A DNA stretch of 64,000 nucleotides from JAHJQQ01 sp963737555 (GCA_963737555.1 CAVTTB010000001.1:248001-312000), one strand, 5' to 3'. Positions 1 through 8,512 are shown, numbered from the stretch's first letter. Program-made: numbers and translations. The notes: generated by a model not told the origin, from the letters alone.

Positions 1-16
1 TACCTACCCTACATTT
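1..16. repeat. End of a dispersed element, cut by the window edge
   Basis: The first 16 bases closely match the right end of the inverted-repeat element at 13114-13262 (ACCCACCCTACATTT there, one base different here). This suggests a second copy of the same small element lies mostly to the left of the window. Confidence 0.45.
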
Positions 17-67
17 GAGTTTAAGTAAGTGCCATTCGGCTCTGCCCGCTTTATGGTGAATATCAGA

Positions 68-922
68 ATGACCACTAATACAGACTTCTCTGTCATTTCT
101 GTGGTGCTGAATGATCGCACTCATTTCAAGCGTACCGCTGATTCACTGCTCCGCCAGTCGGGTGCCAACTTCGAATGGATCGTCATAGACGGCGGTTCAA
201 CCGATGGCACGCGCGAGTTATGCGAGGAATACGCAGAACACATCGCAGTCTATACGTCGGAACCCGACAACGGAATTTTCGACGCGATGAATAAAGGACT
301 GGCTCACGCCAGTGGCAACTACGTCCTGTTTCTCAACGCGGGGGACCGGCTTTGCGAGAACGCCCTCGAACATGTGTCGGCGAGTCTCGCCACTCTCAGC
401 GGCGAGGAGTCCATGCTTTTCGCCGCGGCCCTGTTCGAATATCCGAGCGGCCATCAGTACATCCAACGACCGCGTGAGATCGGTGACTATATCTGGCACC
501 ATGCACCCGCCTCGCACCAAGCCACATTCTTTCGCCGCGATCTGCATCAGAAGTTTCTGCACGACCCTTGGTACCGGGTCTGCGCCGACTACCATAGCGT
601 GTGCTCCATTTATGTCGCCGAACCTCAGTGCGGCTACCTGGACGAAGTAGTGGTGCACTGTAAACACGGTGGTGGTTCCCATTCACACCGACATCCACTC
701 AGACTCATGCGGGAAGCGATACGAACGCAGCGGGAGGTACTGGGGATTGGCGGCGGCAGGATCGCGATCAGCGCGTTACGGCGTATGGTCTCATTTACCG
801 CGGAAAGTCTACTGTCTTACAGACCACTGGCTCGTGTCGCCGGGCCAGTGGTGAAACGTCTGAGACCGGGCGGCATACCGGGTAGATGCGATTTGCCCCG
901 TAAAAACCGAAGGTCACAATGA
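68..922 (+). CDS. Family 2 glycosyltransferase (GT-A fold)
   Basis: Transfers a sugar from a nucleotide-sugar donor, probably during exopolysaccharide or O-antigen synthesis on the cytoplasmic face of the membrane. The N-terminus has the classic GT2 layout: a beta strand (FSVISVVLND), the donor-site block IDGGSTDGT near residue 45, and LNAGDRL around residue 90 in place of the metal-binding DxD. This resembles WcaA/WcaE-like enzymes. No membrane helix is evident. The frame is open from a GTG at 29, but the ATG at 68 gives the usual GT2 start just before the first strand, about 284 residues. The gene is isolated, with 124 bases before the HD-GYP gene, so its acceptor cannot be inferred. The family call is firm; the sugar specificity is unknown. 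Confidence 0.85.
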   Translation: MTTNTDFSVISVVLNDRTHFKRTADSLLRQSGANFEWIVIDGGSTDGTRELCEEYAEHIAVYTSEPDNGIFDAMNKGLAHASGNYVLFLNAGDRLCENALEHVSASLATLSGEESMLFAAALFEYPSGHQYIQRPREIGDYIWHHAPASHQATFFRRDLHQKFLHDPWYRVCADYHSVCSIYVAEPQCGYLDEVVVHCKHGGGSHSHRHPLRLMREAIRTQREVLGIGGGRIAISALRRMVSFTAESLLSYRPLARVAGPVVKRLRPGGIPGRCDLPRKNRRSQ

Positions 923-1046
923 GGTGCCCCTGTACCAAACGATATCGGGGATGGCTCAAGTAAGGTTAGGGGGCGTATGTGTTGGGAAATCGTGGTTTGT
1001 CCTCTAGTATAGGAAATTCCTGGTCTGTTCCCCTTCATATGCAACC

Positions 1047-2189
1047 ATGACATCCGACCAACGTTTCGACCATGACGACGCCTTCGGTTTTCTGAACCGC
1101 AATGCGCCGTTGCGTGAAAAGCTGATTGCAGCGCATCAGGCCGTCCAGAAAATCCTGCCCTTCGTGGCGCGCATCGCGCTGACGCTTTACGATCCTGAGA
1201 CACGTGTTCTGAAATCCTATCTGCACAGCAGTGCCACCCATGAACCGATGGAGCACTATCAGGCGATCATCGACAGTGCGCCCTCATTGGTGGAGATGCT
1301 CAAACGCGGTCGTCCGCGCGTCATTAACAACATGCTGACGACAGAGCAGGACGTGCACGAGCATTCCAGACGCATCGGCCGCGAGGGTTATGCGGCGAGT
1401 TATACCCTGCCGATGTTCAATAACGGCGACTTCATGGGTTTCCTGTTCTTCAATTCCTTCGAGAAGGATGTGTTCAGCGAGTCAGTCCTGGGGCAACTCG
1501 ACCTATACGGTCACATGATATCGCTGATGGTCGTCAATGAACTGTCCAACATCAGCACCCTGAGCGCGGCCCTCAAGACCACCGGCCATATCACCCACCA
1601 TCGCGATCCCGAGACCGGCAGCCACTTGGACCGCATGTCACGCTATAGCCGTCTCATCGCGCGCGCACTGGCCGATCGTTATCAGCTCGATGATGACTAT
1701 ATAGAACACATCTTCATGTTTTCGCCCCTGCACGACATCGGGAAGATCGCGATCCCGGATCGCATCCTGCTGAAGCCCGATACGCTCACCGAGGATGAAC
1801 TGCGCGTGATGCGCACCCACCCGCTGCGTGGTCAGGAGATGATCGTGGATCTGCTGGCGAACTTCGGCCTCGAAAATACCGAGCATGTGGATATGTTGCG
1901 GAATATAGCCGTCTACCATCACGAAGCGATCAATGGTGGCGGTTATCCCGAAGGGCGGTCCGGCGCAGACATCCCGCTGGAGGCGCGTATTGTCGCGGTC
2001 GCCGATGTGTTCGACGCGCTGACCAGCCGCCGACCCTACAAGGAAGCCTGGGACAACGACCGCGCCTTCGACATGCTGAGAAGCATGGCCGGTGAGCAAC
2101 TGGACCGGGATTGCGTCGATGCGATGCTGTCCCAGCGCGAGGAGATCGAGGCGATACAGAAGCAGTTCCGGGAGAATGTTTACGGGTAG
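1047..2189 (+). CDS. GAF-like sensor / HD-GYP cyclic-di-GMP phosphodiesterase
   Basis: Predicted cytoplasmic enzyme that hydrolyses cyclic di-GMP, lowering the signal for sessile growth. Residues about 20-165 look like a GAF-type sensory domain. Residues about 175-375 form the HD-GYP domain, with the metal-binding HDIGK at 229-233, HHE at 291-293 and the GGGYP signature at 297-301, all intact, so activity is expected. No receiver domain or membrane segment is visible, so the input is probably a small ligand or a protein partner. It has no operon partner. Together with the FimX-like protein at 33-35 kb it indicates c-di-GMP control. The family is clear; the ligand is not. Confidence 0.9.
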   Translation: MTSDQRFDHDDAFGFLNRNAPLREKLIAAHQAVQKILPFVARIALTLYDPETRVLKSYLHSSATHEPMEHYQAIIDSAPSLVEMLKRGRPRVINNMLTTEQDVHEHSRRIGREGYAASYTLPMFNNGDFMGFLFFNSFEKDVFSESVLGQLDLYGHMISLMVVNELSNISTLSAALKTTGHITHHRDPETGSHLDRMSRYSRLIARALADRYQLDDDYIEHIFMFSPLHDIGKIAIPDRILLKPDTLTEDELRVMRTHPLRGQEMIVDLLANFGLENTEHVDMLRNIAVYHHEAINGGGYPEGRSGADIPLEARIVAVADVFDALTSRRPYKEAWDNDRAFDMLRSMAGEQLDRDCVDAMLSQREEIEAIQKQFRENVYG

Positions 2190-2261
2190 CAGCTTTCGGC
2201 TGGGTATGAAAGCCCGTGAAAAACCGGGTCAGGACTGAACAGGGGACTTTAACTTTTAACT

Positions 2262-3926
2262 TTAATTCTGACTGTCGATCCACCGCTGTGCCGCTACCCG
2301 GGCTTGGCTCAGAGCCTCGCCAATCACGTCGGTCGCGGGAAAGATGTCCTGCTCCGGAATGATGTCTGTGACCTCGGTACGGCGCAGTTGTTCCAGCACC
2401 AGCGGCGTTGCGCCGCTCAGCATCAACTTGTTGCCGCTCTGCGCCAGGCGCCGCGCATAATGCTTGAGCATGCGCACGAAGCTGCTACCGATGTTGCTGC
2501 GGTTGCGCAAACGCAAAATCACCACCGCGCCGACGGCAGTGCCGGGGTGGGGCAGCATCGCTTCGAGTGAATCGATGCTCGCGTAGAAGATACTGCCATG
2601 CACGTCCAGTAAGGTGACCGCGCCATGCGTCAGACCTGCCGGAGTGGGTTGCTCTTTCAGCAGTCCATTGGCCTGCGCCACGACTTCCACCACCCGCAAA
2701 TCGGTGGAGGCGTGATAGAGGTGGAGCAGCGTGGACAAGACCATGCCCATGAGCACGGCCTGGGTGACGGGCAGCGTCAGGGTAGCGATAAAGGTGATGA
2801 GCATGATCAGGCGCGCGCCCCAACTCACATCCCACACATCAGCGATGCGCACCGGATCGATCGCCTGCACCGCCGCCACGATGAGTAACGCGGCAATCGA
2901 GGTGAGCATGACCTGCTCGACCCATTTGCCAAACAAAAGCACCGCAACGATGATAAAAACGCCGGAGAACACGATCGCCCAGCGGGTTTGCGCGCCTGCG
3001 CTGAGATTGACCGCCGTTTCCGACATGGTGCCGCCGATAGGCACCCCTTTGAACAAACCCGCCGCGATGTTGGCTGCGCCCTGGGCCGCGAAATCCCGTG
3101 CCACGTTAGGATAATTGCCATCCGGATTGGGAATGGTGCGGCTCACCGCCGCCCCCTGCACGAGGCCGATCGCGCCGACCGCCAGCGCACCGAGCACGAT
3201 GTCTGTGGTCCACATCATTTGCGAGAGATCGGGCATGGGCAAAGAACTCGGAATACTGGCGATGTCGCCGACCTTGGGCACGTCGTGCCAGCCTAGCAGC
3301 GCTTGCGCAATCAGCGCCCCGATCAAGCCGGCGATCATCGCGAGATTCTTGGCGCGCGTGCGCTCGACCAGCACGATGCACGCAATCGTGATGAGCCCGA
3401 GCCACGTCGCATGCATATGCCAATGACCGGGGTTGCTCAGCACTTGCCAGGCGCGGTTCAGCACGTTTCCGCTCGCCTCATGGTAGGCCGTGAGTTCCGG
3501 TAACTGACTCAAGATGATGCGCAGCGCGATGCCGGTAAGAAACCCGGTCAGCACCGCGTTCGATACGTAGCGCAAAATGGCACCGGCGCGCAGCAAACCC
3601 AAAAGCAATTGAAACACGCCAACGAGCAGGGTCAAGGTGATCAGCGCAGACACCCGTGCATCCCCGCTCAAATCGCCGAGCACGCTGCCGGTCGCCACCG
3701 CTATGGCCCCGGTGTTGGCGACGTACATGAAATGTGAACTGGCGAACAAAGCGGCGATCGGCGTACCGACCATCAATGCGTACAGTCCATGCACTGGATT
3801 GAGACCCGCCAGCAGCGCCGATGCCATGCCATCCGGAATCGTCACGAGTGCGGTGGTCAGGCCGGCGCTCACATCGCGACGCCATCGTTTAAAGTTTGCT
3901 ACGACTACCATTATTAGCCTTGGCAT
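2262..3926 (-). CDS. SulP/SLC26 family anion transporter with STAS domain
   Basis: Inner-membrane transporter of the SulP family, members of which carry sulfate, bicarbonate or dicarboxylates. The N-terminus has the family block DVSAGLTTALVTIPDGMASA at about residues 18-37, followed by roughly 10-12 hydrophobic segments to about residue 410. The C-terminal 110 residues form a STAS domain (LLDVHGSIFYAS, then VVILRLRNRSNIGSS). The 554-residue length is typical and the frame is intact. Substrate cannot be assigned: there is no carbonic anhydrase or cys gene nearby. The gene is convergent with the HD-GYP gene; the region upstream of it is a 430-base gap. Confidence 0.9.
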   Translation of the reverse strand: MPRLIMVVVANFKRWRRDVSAGLTTALVTIPDGMASALLAGLNPVHGLYALMVGTPIAALFASSHFMYVANTGAIAVATGSVLGDLSGDARVSALITLTLLVGVFQLLLGLLRAGAILRYVSNAVLTGFLTGIALRIILSQLPELTAYHEASGNVLNRAWQVLSNPGHWHMHATWLGLITIACIVLVERTRAKNLAMIAGLIGALIAQALLGWHDVPKVGDIASIPSSLPMPDLSQMMWTTDIVLGALAVGAIGLVQGAAVSRTIPNPDGNYPNVARDFAAQGAANIAAGLFKGVPIGGTMSETAVNLSAGAQTRWAIVFSGVFIIVAVLLFGKWVEQVMLTSIAALLIVAAVQAIDPVRIADVWDVSWGARLIMLITFIATLTLPVTQAVLMGMVLSTLLHLYHASTDLRVVEVVAQANGLLKEQPTPAGLTHGAVTLLDVHGSIFYASIDSLEAMLPHPGTAVGAVVILRLRNRSNIGSSFVRMLKHYARRLAQSGNKLMLSGATPLVLEQLRRTEVTDIIPEQDIFPATDVIGEALSQARVAAQRWIDSQN

Positions 3927-4358
3927 CTAGGAAAAATTCTACCCAACAAATGGGCAGTACAGCCGGATCAGTGCTTTGAAATAACCGAACCATAGACAAT
4001 ATAAATGCTGGGCTGTTATTGCACTCTCCAGTGGCGGGCTCAAGAATAATCGCCCTTTTCCTCAATGGTCAACTGATCATTCAGCCAACTGAAACGGCCT
4101 AATAAATCTGTCGCTCTGACGCGGTCGCTACCCTGCGGTGCTGGGTTGAGCGGCTGGCGTCCGAGTAACGGAAAGAGACGCGGAATAGCACCACCTCTGC
4201 GTGGGCACGGAAATACTTGACCACTACACGGCGCCGTGGCCAGGCATTTCCACGCATTACGCTGCGCTGCATGCGGGCTACGTGTTGCTCGCCGGAAAGA
4301 TTGTCAGGCCTTGCCGTCCAGGATGAATTGCCCTAAAAAGAACTGTCCCCTATGTCAC
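3927..4358. other. Intergenic gap with a dispersed repeat and a possible gene remnant
   Basis: About 430 bases without a convincing gene. Bases 4229-4341 are a repeat shared with 7211-7323. On the minus strand, about 4050-4200 reads as a protein-like tail (ending LTIEEKGDYS then stop at about 4048) with no start and no recognised family. It may be the 3' end of a decayed gene. Nothing else is evident. Confidence 0.4.
4229..4341. repeat. Dispersed repeat, copy 1 (partner at 7211-7323)
   Basis: About 113 bases nearly identical to 7211-7323, starting CGGCGCCGTGGCC and ending TGCCCTAAAAAGA. Both copies lie beside minus-strand accessory genes. It contains the GGGCTAC end that pairs with GTAGCCC in the more complete copy. 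Confidence 0.7.
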
Positions 4359-5117
4359 CTATGTCTCCGCAGGAAAAACCCGCAGATAAAGCGCGAAGCT
4401 GGCATAGGCCATGACCGGCAGCGCCAACGTCAGCAATGGCAGCAGCAGGATCGAGAGCAGAATGCTGCCGGCCAACAGCAAGCCCCAGGCGATCGCGATA
4501 AAGAAGTTGCGCACGATCACGCCTACACTGGCAGACACGGCGTGGGTCAGCGTGGCCCTACGTTGATACAACAACGGCACCGAAAACGCCGACAGCGCGA
4601 AAACAGAAAAAGCCAGCACCGAGCCGATCAGCATACTCGACAAAGTGAACCCGACTGCGTCATCCTCGAACTGTCTGAGCCACAGCGACTGATGCGCGGA
4701 GTCGAACTGGCCGATCATGAAACTGTAGAGAATCCCCGCGTCGGTGATCCAGATCATGAACAGGAAAGCACACAGCAGAGCCACCACCCACAAGCCCACA
4801 GGTGCCTGCCGGAAGCCGGCCAGGGCATCGCGGATACCGGGCCGACGGCCCGCCGCATGCGTCTCCGCAAGACGAAAAAACCCAGCCAGGAGGATCGGCC
4901 CGAGTAACATGAAGCCTGCGGCGAAAGGCAAGGCCATTGCCGACAGGCCGATACGATACACACTCATCAACACAACCAACCCAAGTATTGCCGCCACAGC
5001 ACCGAGCGTCAGGCTGACTCCCGGCAAGGCACGAAACGTCGTCCAACCACTGCGCAAAGACAGCATGATGTCGCAGAAATGAAAGCGTCGCGCAACGGGC
5101 TTGGTCGTTTCGGGCAC
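4359..5117 (-). CDS. DUF2189 integral membrane protein
   Basis: Predicted inner-membrane protein of unknown function. It begins with a short cytoplasmic segment and then RSGWTTFRALPG, followed by about six hydrophobic helices, with PFAAGFMLLGPILLAGFF near residue 85. This layout matches the DUF2189 family. The frame is intact at 252 residues. It stands alone between two non-coding stretches, so context offers no function. Confidence 0.7.
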   Translation of the reverse strand: MPETTKPVARRFHFCDIMLSLRSGWTTFRALPGVSLTLGAVAAILGLVVLMSVYRIGLSAMALPFAAGFMLLGPILLAGFFRLAETHAAGRRPGIRDALAGFRQAPVGLWVVALLCAFLFMIWITDAGILYSFMIGQFDSAHQSLWLRQFEDDAVGFTLSSMLIGSVLAFSVFALSAFSVPLLYQRRATLTHAVSASVGVIVRNFFIAIAWGLLLAGSILLSILLLPLLTLALPVMAYASFALYLRVFPAET

Positions 5118-5280
5118 GGCACTGCTCCAGCTTGAGCCATGACGTCATTTTAGCAGGGGCGTGCGTATGCACCTACAGCGGTGCGGCAGATCGGCAGTAA
5201 AAACTTCAAGTAATCGGATACTGCTTTGGTTATCTCGTTTTGAATCCGCGGCGAAAAGGGGACGAGGGCGAGGGCGAAAA

Positions 5281-5317
5281 GGGGACGGAGGGAATAAAGT
5301 TTATTCCCTCCGTCCCC
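5281..5317. repeat. Perfect 18-bp inverted repeat (REP-like hairpin)
   Basis: Arms 5281-5298 and 5300-5317 are exact reverse complements with one base between them, followed by TTT. The left arm is part of a GCGAAAAGGGGACG motif present twice in a row from about 5251. Such AAAAGGGGACGG sequences are often REP elements associated with RAYT transposases. No transposase is nearby. Confidence 0.7.
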
Positions 5318-5340
5318 TTTAATTAACCGAATTCCGAATA

Positions 5341-5365
5341 AAAACGGCGGCCCATGGCCGCCGTT
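5341..5365 (-). terminator. Rho-independent terminator of the PEP-CTERM gene
   Basis: Arms 5343-5352 and 5356-5365 pair perfectly (AACGGCGGCC / GGCCGCCGTT, 3-base loop). On the minus strand the hairpin runs into a short T tract. It lies 25 bases past the stop codon of the gene at 5391-6245. Confidence 0.75.
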
Positions 5366-5390
5366 CCATTTCAAGATTTGACTGGTGCGG

Positions 5391-6245
5391 TCAAACCGAA
5401 GGCCTCTTACGACGAACGATACCGAATAATCCCGCCAGTCCCGAAGCGAACAACCAGGCGGCGGCCGGTACCGGGACAACTTGGGCAGGTGCGACGAATC
5501 CGCCACTGATGGCGTTCCCGAATCCCACCGGCGTCAGTGATCCGAACGCGGCGAGAAGCTCGACTTCGGCATAGGGATCGGACGTATCGCCCGGCTCGTA
5601 GGCATAAAAGCAATTCCAGGTAGGATGATTGGTGAAGCATACGCTGTCGGCATTGTTCGCGGCGGTTCCGGTGTTGGGCGTGACCGTCAATTGCAATGTG
5701 TCATCCCAAGTACCGCCACTTCCCTGGACAACATCGTATCCAAGGTAGGGTCCTCCGACCGTCTGTTCGAGCAGCCCGGCTGAGATAGAGAAATCAAGCT
5801 GCGGCCCGCTGAACCACTGCCCGTTAACGTAGCGCAACCTCGCAACCACAGTCGTGTCGCCGATCTGGATATTTTGTCCCGAGTTGATTCCATCAACGTA
5901 GTCGACTCCAGTCAGCGTCAGCGAGTTGGGTGGGCGCTGGGTCGGAGTGGCGTAGATATCAGTGAGGCTGAAATCCACGGTTTGAACCGGGTTCCCGGTG
6001 TCGGTTATTGGATCGTAGAACACCACCGTGGCGATGCCCGTATCTGGGCCGCAACCCGCGTCCGGGCATACCGAGTTGCCATTGATCGTAGAGGTGAATT
6101 GACCTCCGGTGCTAAGAACGCCTACGAAATTGTAGAAAGCCGCGTCCGAATAAACGACGTCGGCCCGAGCAGGCAGGCTGAAGAGACAGACGATAGATCC
6201 GAGGACAAGAGAAACAGGAATTCTGCGATGCTGATGAATTTTCAT
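5391..6245 (-). CDS. Exported PEP-CTERM sorting-domain protein
   Basis: Secreted or surface protein processed by an exosortase. It has a signal peptide (residues about 1-28, ending LPARA) and a C-terminal sorting tripartite signal: VPVPAAAWLFASG, a hydrophobic stretch, then RRKRPSV at the very end. The V-P-V-P-A-A-A-W-L-F version is a common PEP-CTERM variant in gammaproteobacteria. The middle (about 30-250) is glycine, threonine and aspartate rich with no recognised catalytic domain. Such proteins are usually linked to exopolysaccharide or floc formation. No exosortase is in the window. A strong purine-rich ribosome site (GGAGGTG) lies just upstream of the ATG at 6245. Confidence 0.85.
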   Translation of the reverse strand: MKIHQHRRIPVSLVLGSIVCLFSLPARADVVYSDAAFYNFVGVLSTGGQFTSTINGNSVCPDAGCGPDTGIATVVFYDPITDTGNPVQTVDFSLTDIYATPTQRPPNSLTLTGVDYVDGINSGQNIQIGDTTVVARLRYVNGQWFSGPQLDFSISAGLLEQTVGGPYLGYDVVQGSGGTWDDTLQLTVTPNTGTAANNADSVCFTNHPTWNCFYAYEPGDTSDPYAEVELLAAFGSLTPVGFGNAISGGFVAPAQVVPVPAAAWLFASGLAGLFGIVRRKRPSV

Positions 6246-6403
6246 GGAACACCTCCTGTGCGCCGATTGATCAGTTGTTGGCGGCCTTTATTCGCGCGAC
6301 ATTTTGTCTAAATGGTCTTGTGTCTTTGATGCCATTGCACATTCTCCACCTCGCCCCCCCTCTGTCAAGCAGCAGGATTGATGCTTGGATATTTGGGCTC
6401 AAT

Positions 6404-6472
6404 GTAGAAACTCCAGTTTTGAGATACGGTAGCGGAGCGTTGCACAGAGTCTTCACTTTGACCCAAAATATC
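6404..6472. repeat. Dispersed repeat, copy A (partner at 8896-8961)
   Basis: About 69 bases sharing a long exact core, TTTTGAGATACGGTAGCGGA, with 8896-8961. Both copies sit in non-coding DNA of the same accessory patch. On the minus strand both read similarly as PLPYLKT, which could be the residue of a mobile-element gene. Confidence 0.65.
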
Positions 6473-6526
6473 GAAAATATCATGGGTTGGCGGCGTTTGC
6501 TTGAGTGGGTGCCGGAGTTCGGCGAA

Positions 6527-6814
6527 TCATTTATGAACAGCGCTCGCATGTAATTGCACACCCAGCGCGCGCACCAGTTTGAGCACCGTGTCATAACGCG
6601 GTTTCGCGCCGGGCGCCAAGGCCTTGTAAAGGCTTTCGCGACCAAGACCGGTGTCCTTTGCCAGTTGTGACATGCCGCGTGCCTTGGCGACATCGGCAAT
6701 GGCGATTAGGAAGACATCGGGGTTCGGATCTTCAAGTGCCGCATTCAGATATTCGGCGATGACTTCATCGTTGTCGAGATAATCGGCGGCATCGAAAGGC
6801 GCAGTCTTTTTCAT
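6527..6814 (-). CDS. Type II antitoxin, Xre family addiction-module antidote
   Basis: Antitoxin that should neutralise the adjacent RelE/HigB-type toxin and repress the pair. It is a 95-residue helix-turn-helix protein: an N-terminal region (AADYLDNDEVIAEYLNAALED) typical of the TIGR02684-type antidote, then an Xre HTH at about residues 35-90 (GMSQLAKDTGLGRESLYKAL, then YDTVLKLVRALGVQL). It starts 3 bases after the toxin stop codon, in the toxin-first order usual for this family. The frame is intact. Confidence in the family is high; cognate function is inferred from position. Confidence 0.88.
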   Translation of the reverse strand: MKKTAPFDAADYLDNDEVIAEYLNAALEDPNPDVFLIAIADVAKARGMSQLAKDTGLGRESLYKALAPGAKPRYDTVLKLVRALGVQLHASAVHK

Positions 6815-6817
6815 GCT

Positions 6818-7114
6818 TCAACGCTCCAACTTCTTGAACAATGCAATCGCCTGCTTGATGTCGCGCCGTTGCGTGGACTTGTTCCCGGCACAGAGCAACA
6901 AATACACGCACTCACCTGTGCGTCCGTAATACACCCGATAGCCTGGGCCGGCGTGAATCCGCATTTCGAAGACGCCTTCACCGACAGGTGCGCAATCGCC
7001 GAAGTTTCCTTGTTCGGCCGAGCGGACGCGGGCAAGGATGCGGGCTTTCCCGATAGGGTCGCGTAAATCCTTTAACCACGCATCGAACTCAACGGTGCGT
7101 ATGAATCCATTCAT
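6818..7114 (-). CDS. Type II toxin, RelE/ParE superfamily (HigB-like addiction module killer)
   Basis: Predicted ribosome-dependent mRNA interferase of the TIGR02683-type family, partner of the antidote downstream. The sequence FDAWLKDLRDPIGKARILARV, then FEMRIHAGPGYRVYYGR and a basic C-terminus (QRRDIKQAIALFKKL), matches the family along its full 98 residues. The frame opens further upstream at 7150, but the ATG at 7114 fits family length. The longer start would run through the palindrome at 7124-7139, which is better explained as the operator. Confidence 0.88.
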   Translation of the reverse strand: MNGFIRTVEFDAWLKDLRDPIGKARILARVRSAEQGNFGDCAPVGEGVFEMRIHAGPGYRVYYGRTGECVYLLLCAGNKSTQRRDIKQAIALFKKLER

Positions 7115-7123
7115 GGCCTGATC

Positions 7124-7139
7124 GTATCCGAACGGATAC
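7124..7139 (-). promoter_or_regulatory. Candidate operator of the toxin-antitoxin pair
   Basis: A perfect inverted repeat GTATCCG-AA-CGGATAC ends 9 bases before the toxin ATG on the minus strand. Type II antitoxins usually bind such palindromes to autorepress. The assignment is positional inference. Confidence 0.55.
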
Positions 7140-7176
7140 AGTAATGTCAAGGCGTCTCCTTTGAACTATGAGATAT

Positions 7177-7323
7177 GTAGCCCGGATGGAGCGCAGCGCA
7201 ATCCGGGAATCGGCGCCGTGGCCGGGCATTTCCCCGCATTCCGCTGCGCTGCATACGGGCTACGTGTTGCTCGTCGGAAAGATGGTCAGACCTTGCCGTC
7301 CAGGATGAATTGCCCTAAAAAGA
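7177..7323. repeat. REP-like element plus dispersed repeat, copy 2
   Basis: Bases 7177-7263 form an imperfect inverted repeat (GTAGCCCGGATGGAGCGCAG at the left, CGCTGCGC and GGGCTAC at the right), a widespread intergenic element type. Bases 7211-7323 match copy 1 at 4229-4341 almost exactly. Confidence 0.65.
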
Positions 7324-7356
7324 GCCCTGACCCATACGCGGCAAGGATGCTGCACA

Positions 7357-7591
7357 ATGAAAATGACCAGATATTTTCGGGCCACGCGTTCTCGTCCGGA
7401 CCGCGTTATCATCAGAGACGAGTGGATTCGTTACGTTATCGAATCGCCGGAAGGCGAGCATGTTCAGGCCGATGGCGTGTCCGTCGGTGGGCGAGAATCG
7501 ACGCAATGCAGGGTCGAATCTGCGCGTGGTCCTGCTGCCGGATCGAGAGACGGTACACAACGCATTTTTTGATCGTGGATTCAGGCCATGA
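7357..7591 (+). pseudogene. DUF4258-like small protein, two frame breaks
   Basis: Reads as a small DUF4258-type protein when two frame changes are allowed. The N-terminal frame gives MKMTRYFRATRSRPDRVII and then RYVIESPEGEHVQADG. A second frame gives VRRWARIDAMQGR. The third gives LRVVLLPDRETVHNAFFDRG and the stop. Breaks lie near 7460-7480 and 7520. The reconstructed stop overlaps the ATG of the DUF2283 gene in the form ATGA. The two families commonly occur as a pair and may act as a toxin-antitoxin-like module, which is inference. The breaks may be sequence errors, as elsewhere in this window. Confidence 0.6.
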
Positions 7592-7785
7592 AAGTACAGT
7601 ACTTCGAGGACACCGACACCCTGTACATCGAGTTCCGCGCTCATGACATTGCTGAATCCAGGAATCTCGACGAGAACACCGTGATGGATGTGGATGCAGA
7701 GGGCAATGTGTGCGCCATCACGTTCGAGCATGCGAGCCGTCGTACCGACGTGCGGCACCTGACGGTTGAGGGGATCGCGGCGTAG
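7588..7785 (+). CDS. DUF2283 small protein
   Basis: A 65-residue protein with the DUF2283 pattern: MKVQYFEDTDTLYIEF at the start, then VMDVDAEGNVCAITFEHAS. The family has a beta-rich fold and an unproven role. It overlaps the upstream DUF4258-like gene by one base pair of stop/start (ATGA), so the two should be translationally coupled. The frame is intact. Any antitoxin role is inferred from pairing only. Confidence 0.8.
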   Translation: MKVQYFEDTDTLYIEFRAHDIAESRNLDENTVMDVDAEGNVCAITFEHASRRTDVRHLTVEGIAA

Positions 7786-7885
7786 GCTGGGGGAAACGGT
7801 GGTCTGAGGTACCCTGGGTTTCCCGGACACGTGGCAAGTCCACTGATTTCTTGATTTGTGTCTTGATTTGAAGGAGCGATGAATC

Positions 7886-8497
7886 ATGCCTAAGGATTAT
7901 GGATACGGGTTTGAGTTTGAGGAAAGCGGTGGCCGCAAGATTATCCGTTATCGGCAGGATAAATTGTGGTTCGCGACCGGCTTCGCCTGGTACATCTTCT
8001 TGCAGCTGATTGCATATTTCTTTCTTGGTGGTGAGGATGGATCCTATACATATGTCTTGCCGTTCGTAGCGCTCGGGGTGCTGGCCTACCGACGATCGCG
8101 CATGCGCGAGATTTCTGTGGGTGAGAGTGACGTCACCATCAAGGGAAAGCGCTACGATCGCGCAAAGATCACGAAGATTTTCGTCGAGACTAATGGAGTT
8201 CAGCAGACGTTTTCAAGCCAGCCGCAAAACTATGACCAAATAGCAAGAGACGCCGAGCTCAATCCTCTCGGCGGCGATCCCGTGTTGGCCAAGGCGGGAG
8301 CGATGATGGGGGATCTCACGAAGAGTTTCGCCATGATAGTTGCCGCGGGGATCGATGCCACAGGGAAAAAGGCGCAGATGATCTACGATGGGAAGAATAT
8401 CGTCGTGGCTAGGTGGTTAAGCATTCAACGCGCGATGATGTTGAGCAATGCACTTGGTAGCCATCTTGGTTTCAAGATGGATGAAGAAACTCCTTAA
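7886..8497 (+). CDS. Membrane protein of unknown function
   Basis: No family recognised. The 203-residue protein begins with a charged cytoplasmic stretch, has two hydrophobic segments (about residues 32-48 and 56-68), then a soluble part rich in charged residues. A second weakly hydrophobic stretch (SFAMIVAAGIDATG) lies near residue 150. The arrangement suggests a small inner-membrane protein with a cytoplasmic PH-like tail, which is a guess from hydropathy. A GGAG ribosome site precedes the ATG. A downstream small gene begins 15 bases after its stop, suggesting a two-gene operon. Confidence 0.6.
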   Translation: MPKDYGYGFEFEESGGRKIIRYRQDKLWFATGFAWYIFLQLIAYFFLGGEDGSYTYVLPFVALGVLAYRRSRMREISVGESDVTIKGKRYDRAKITKIFVETNGVQQTFSSQPQNYDQIARDAELNPLGGDPVLAKAGAMMGDLTKSFAMIVAAGIDATGKKAQMIYDGKNIVVARWLSIQRAMMLSNALGSHLGFKMDEETP

Positions 8498-8512
8498 CAC
8501 GAGGAGAACGCC

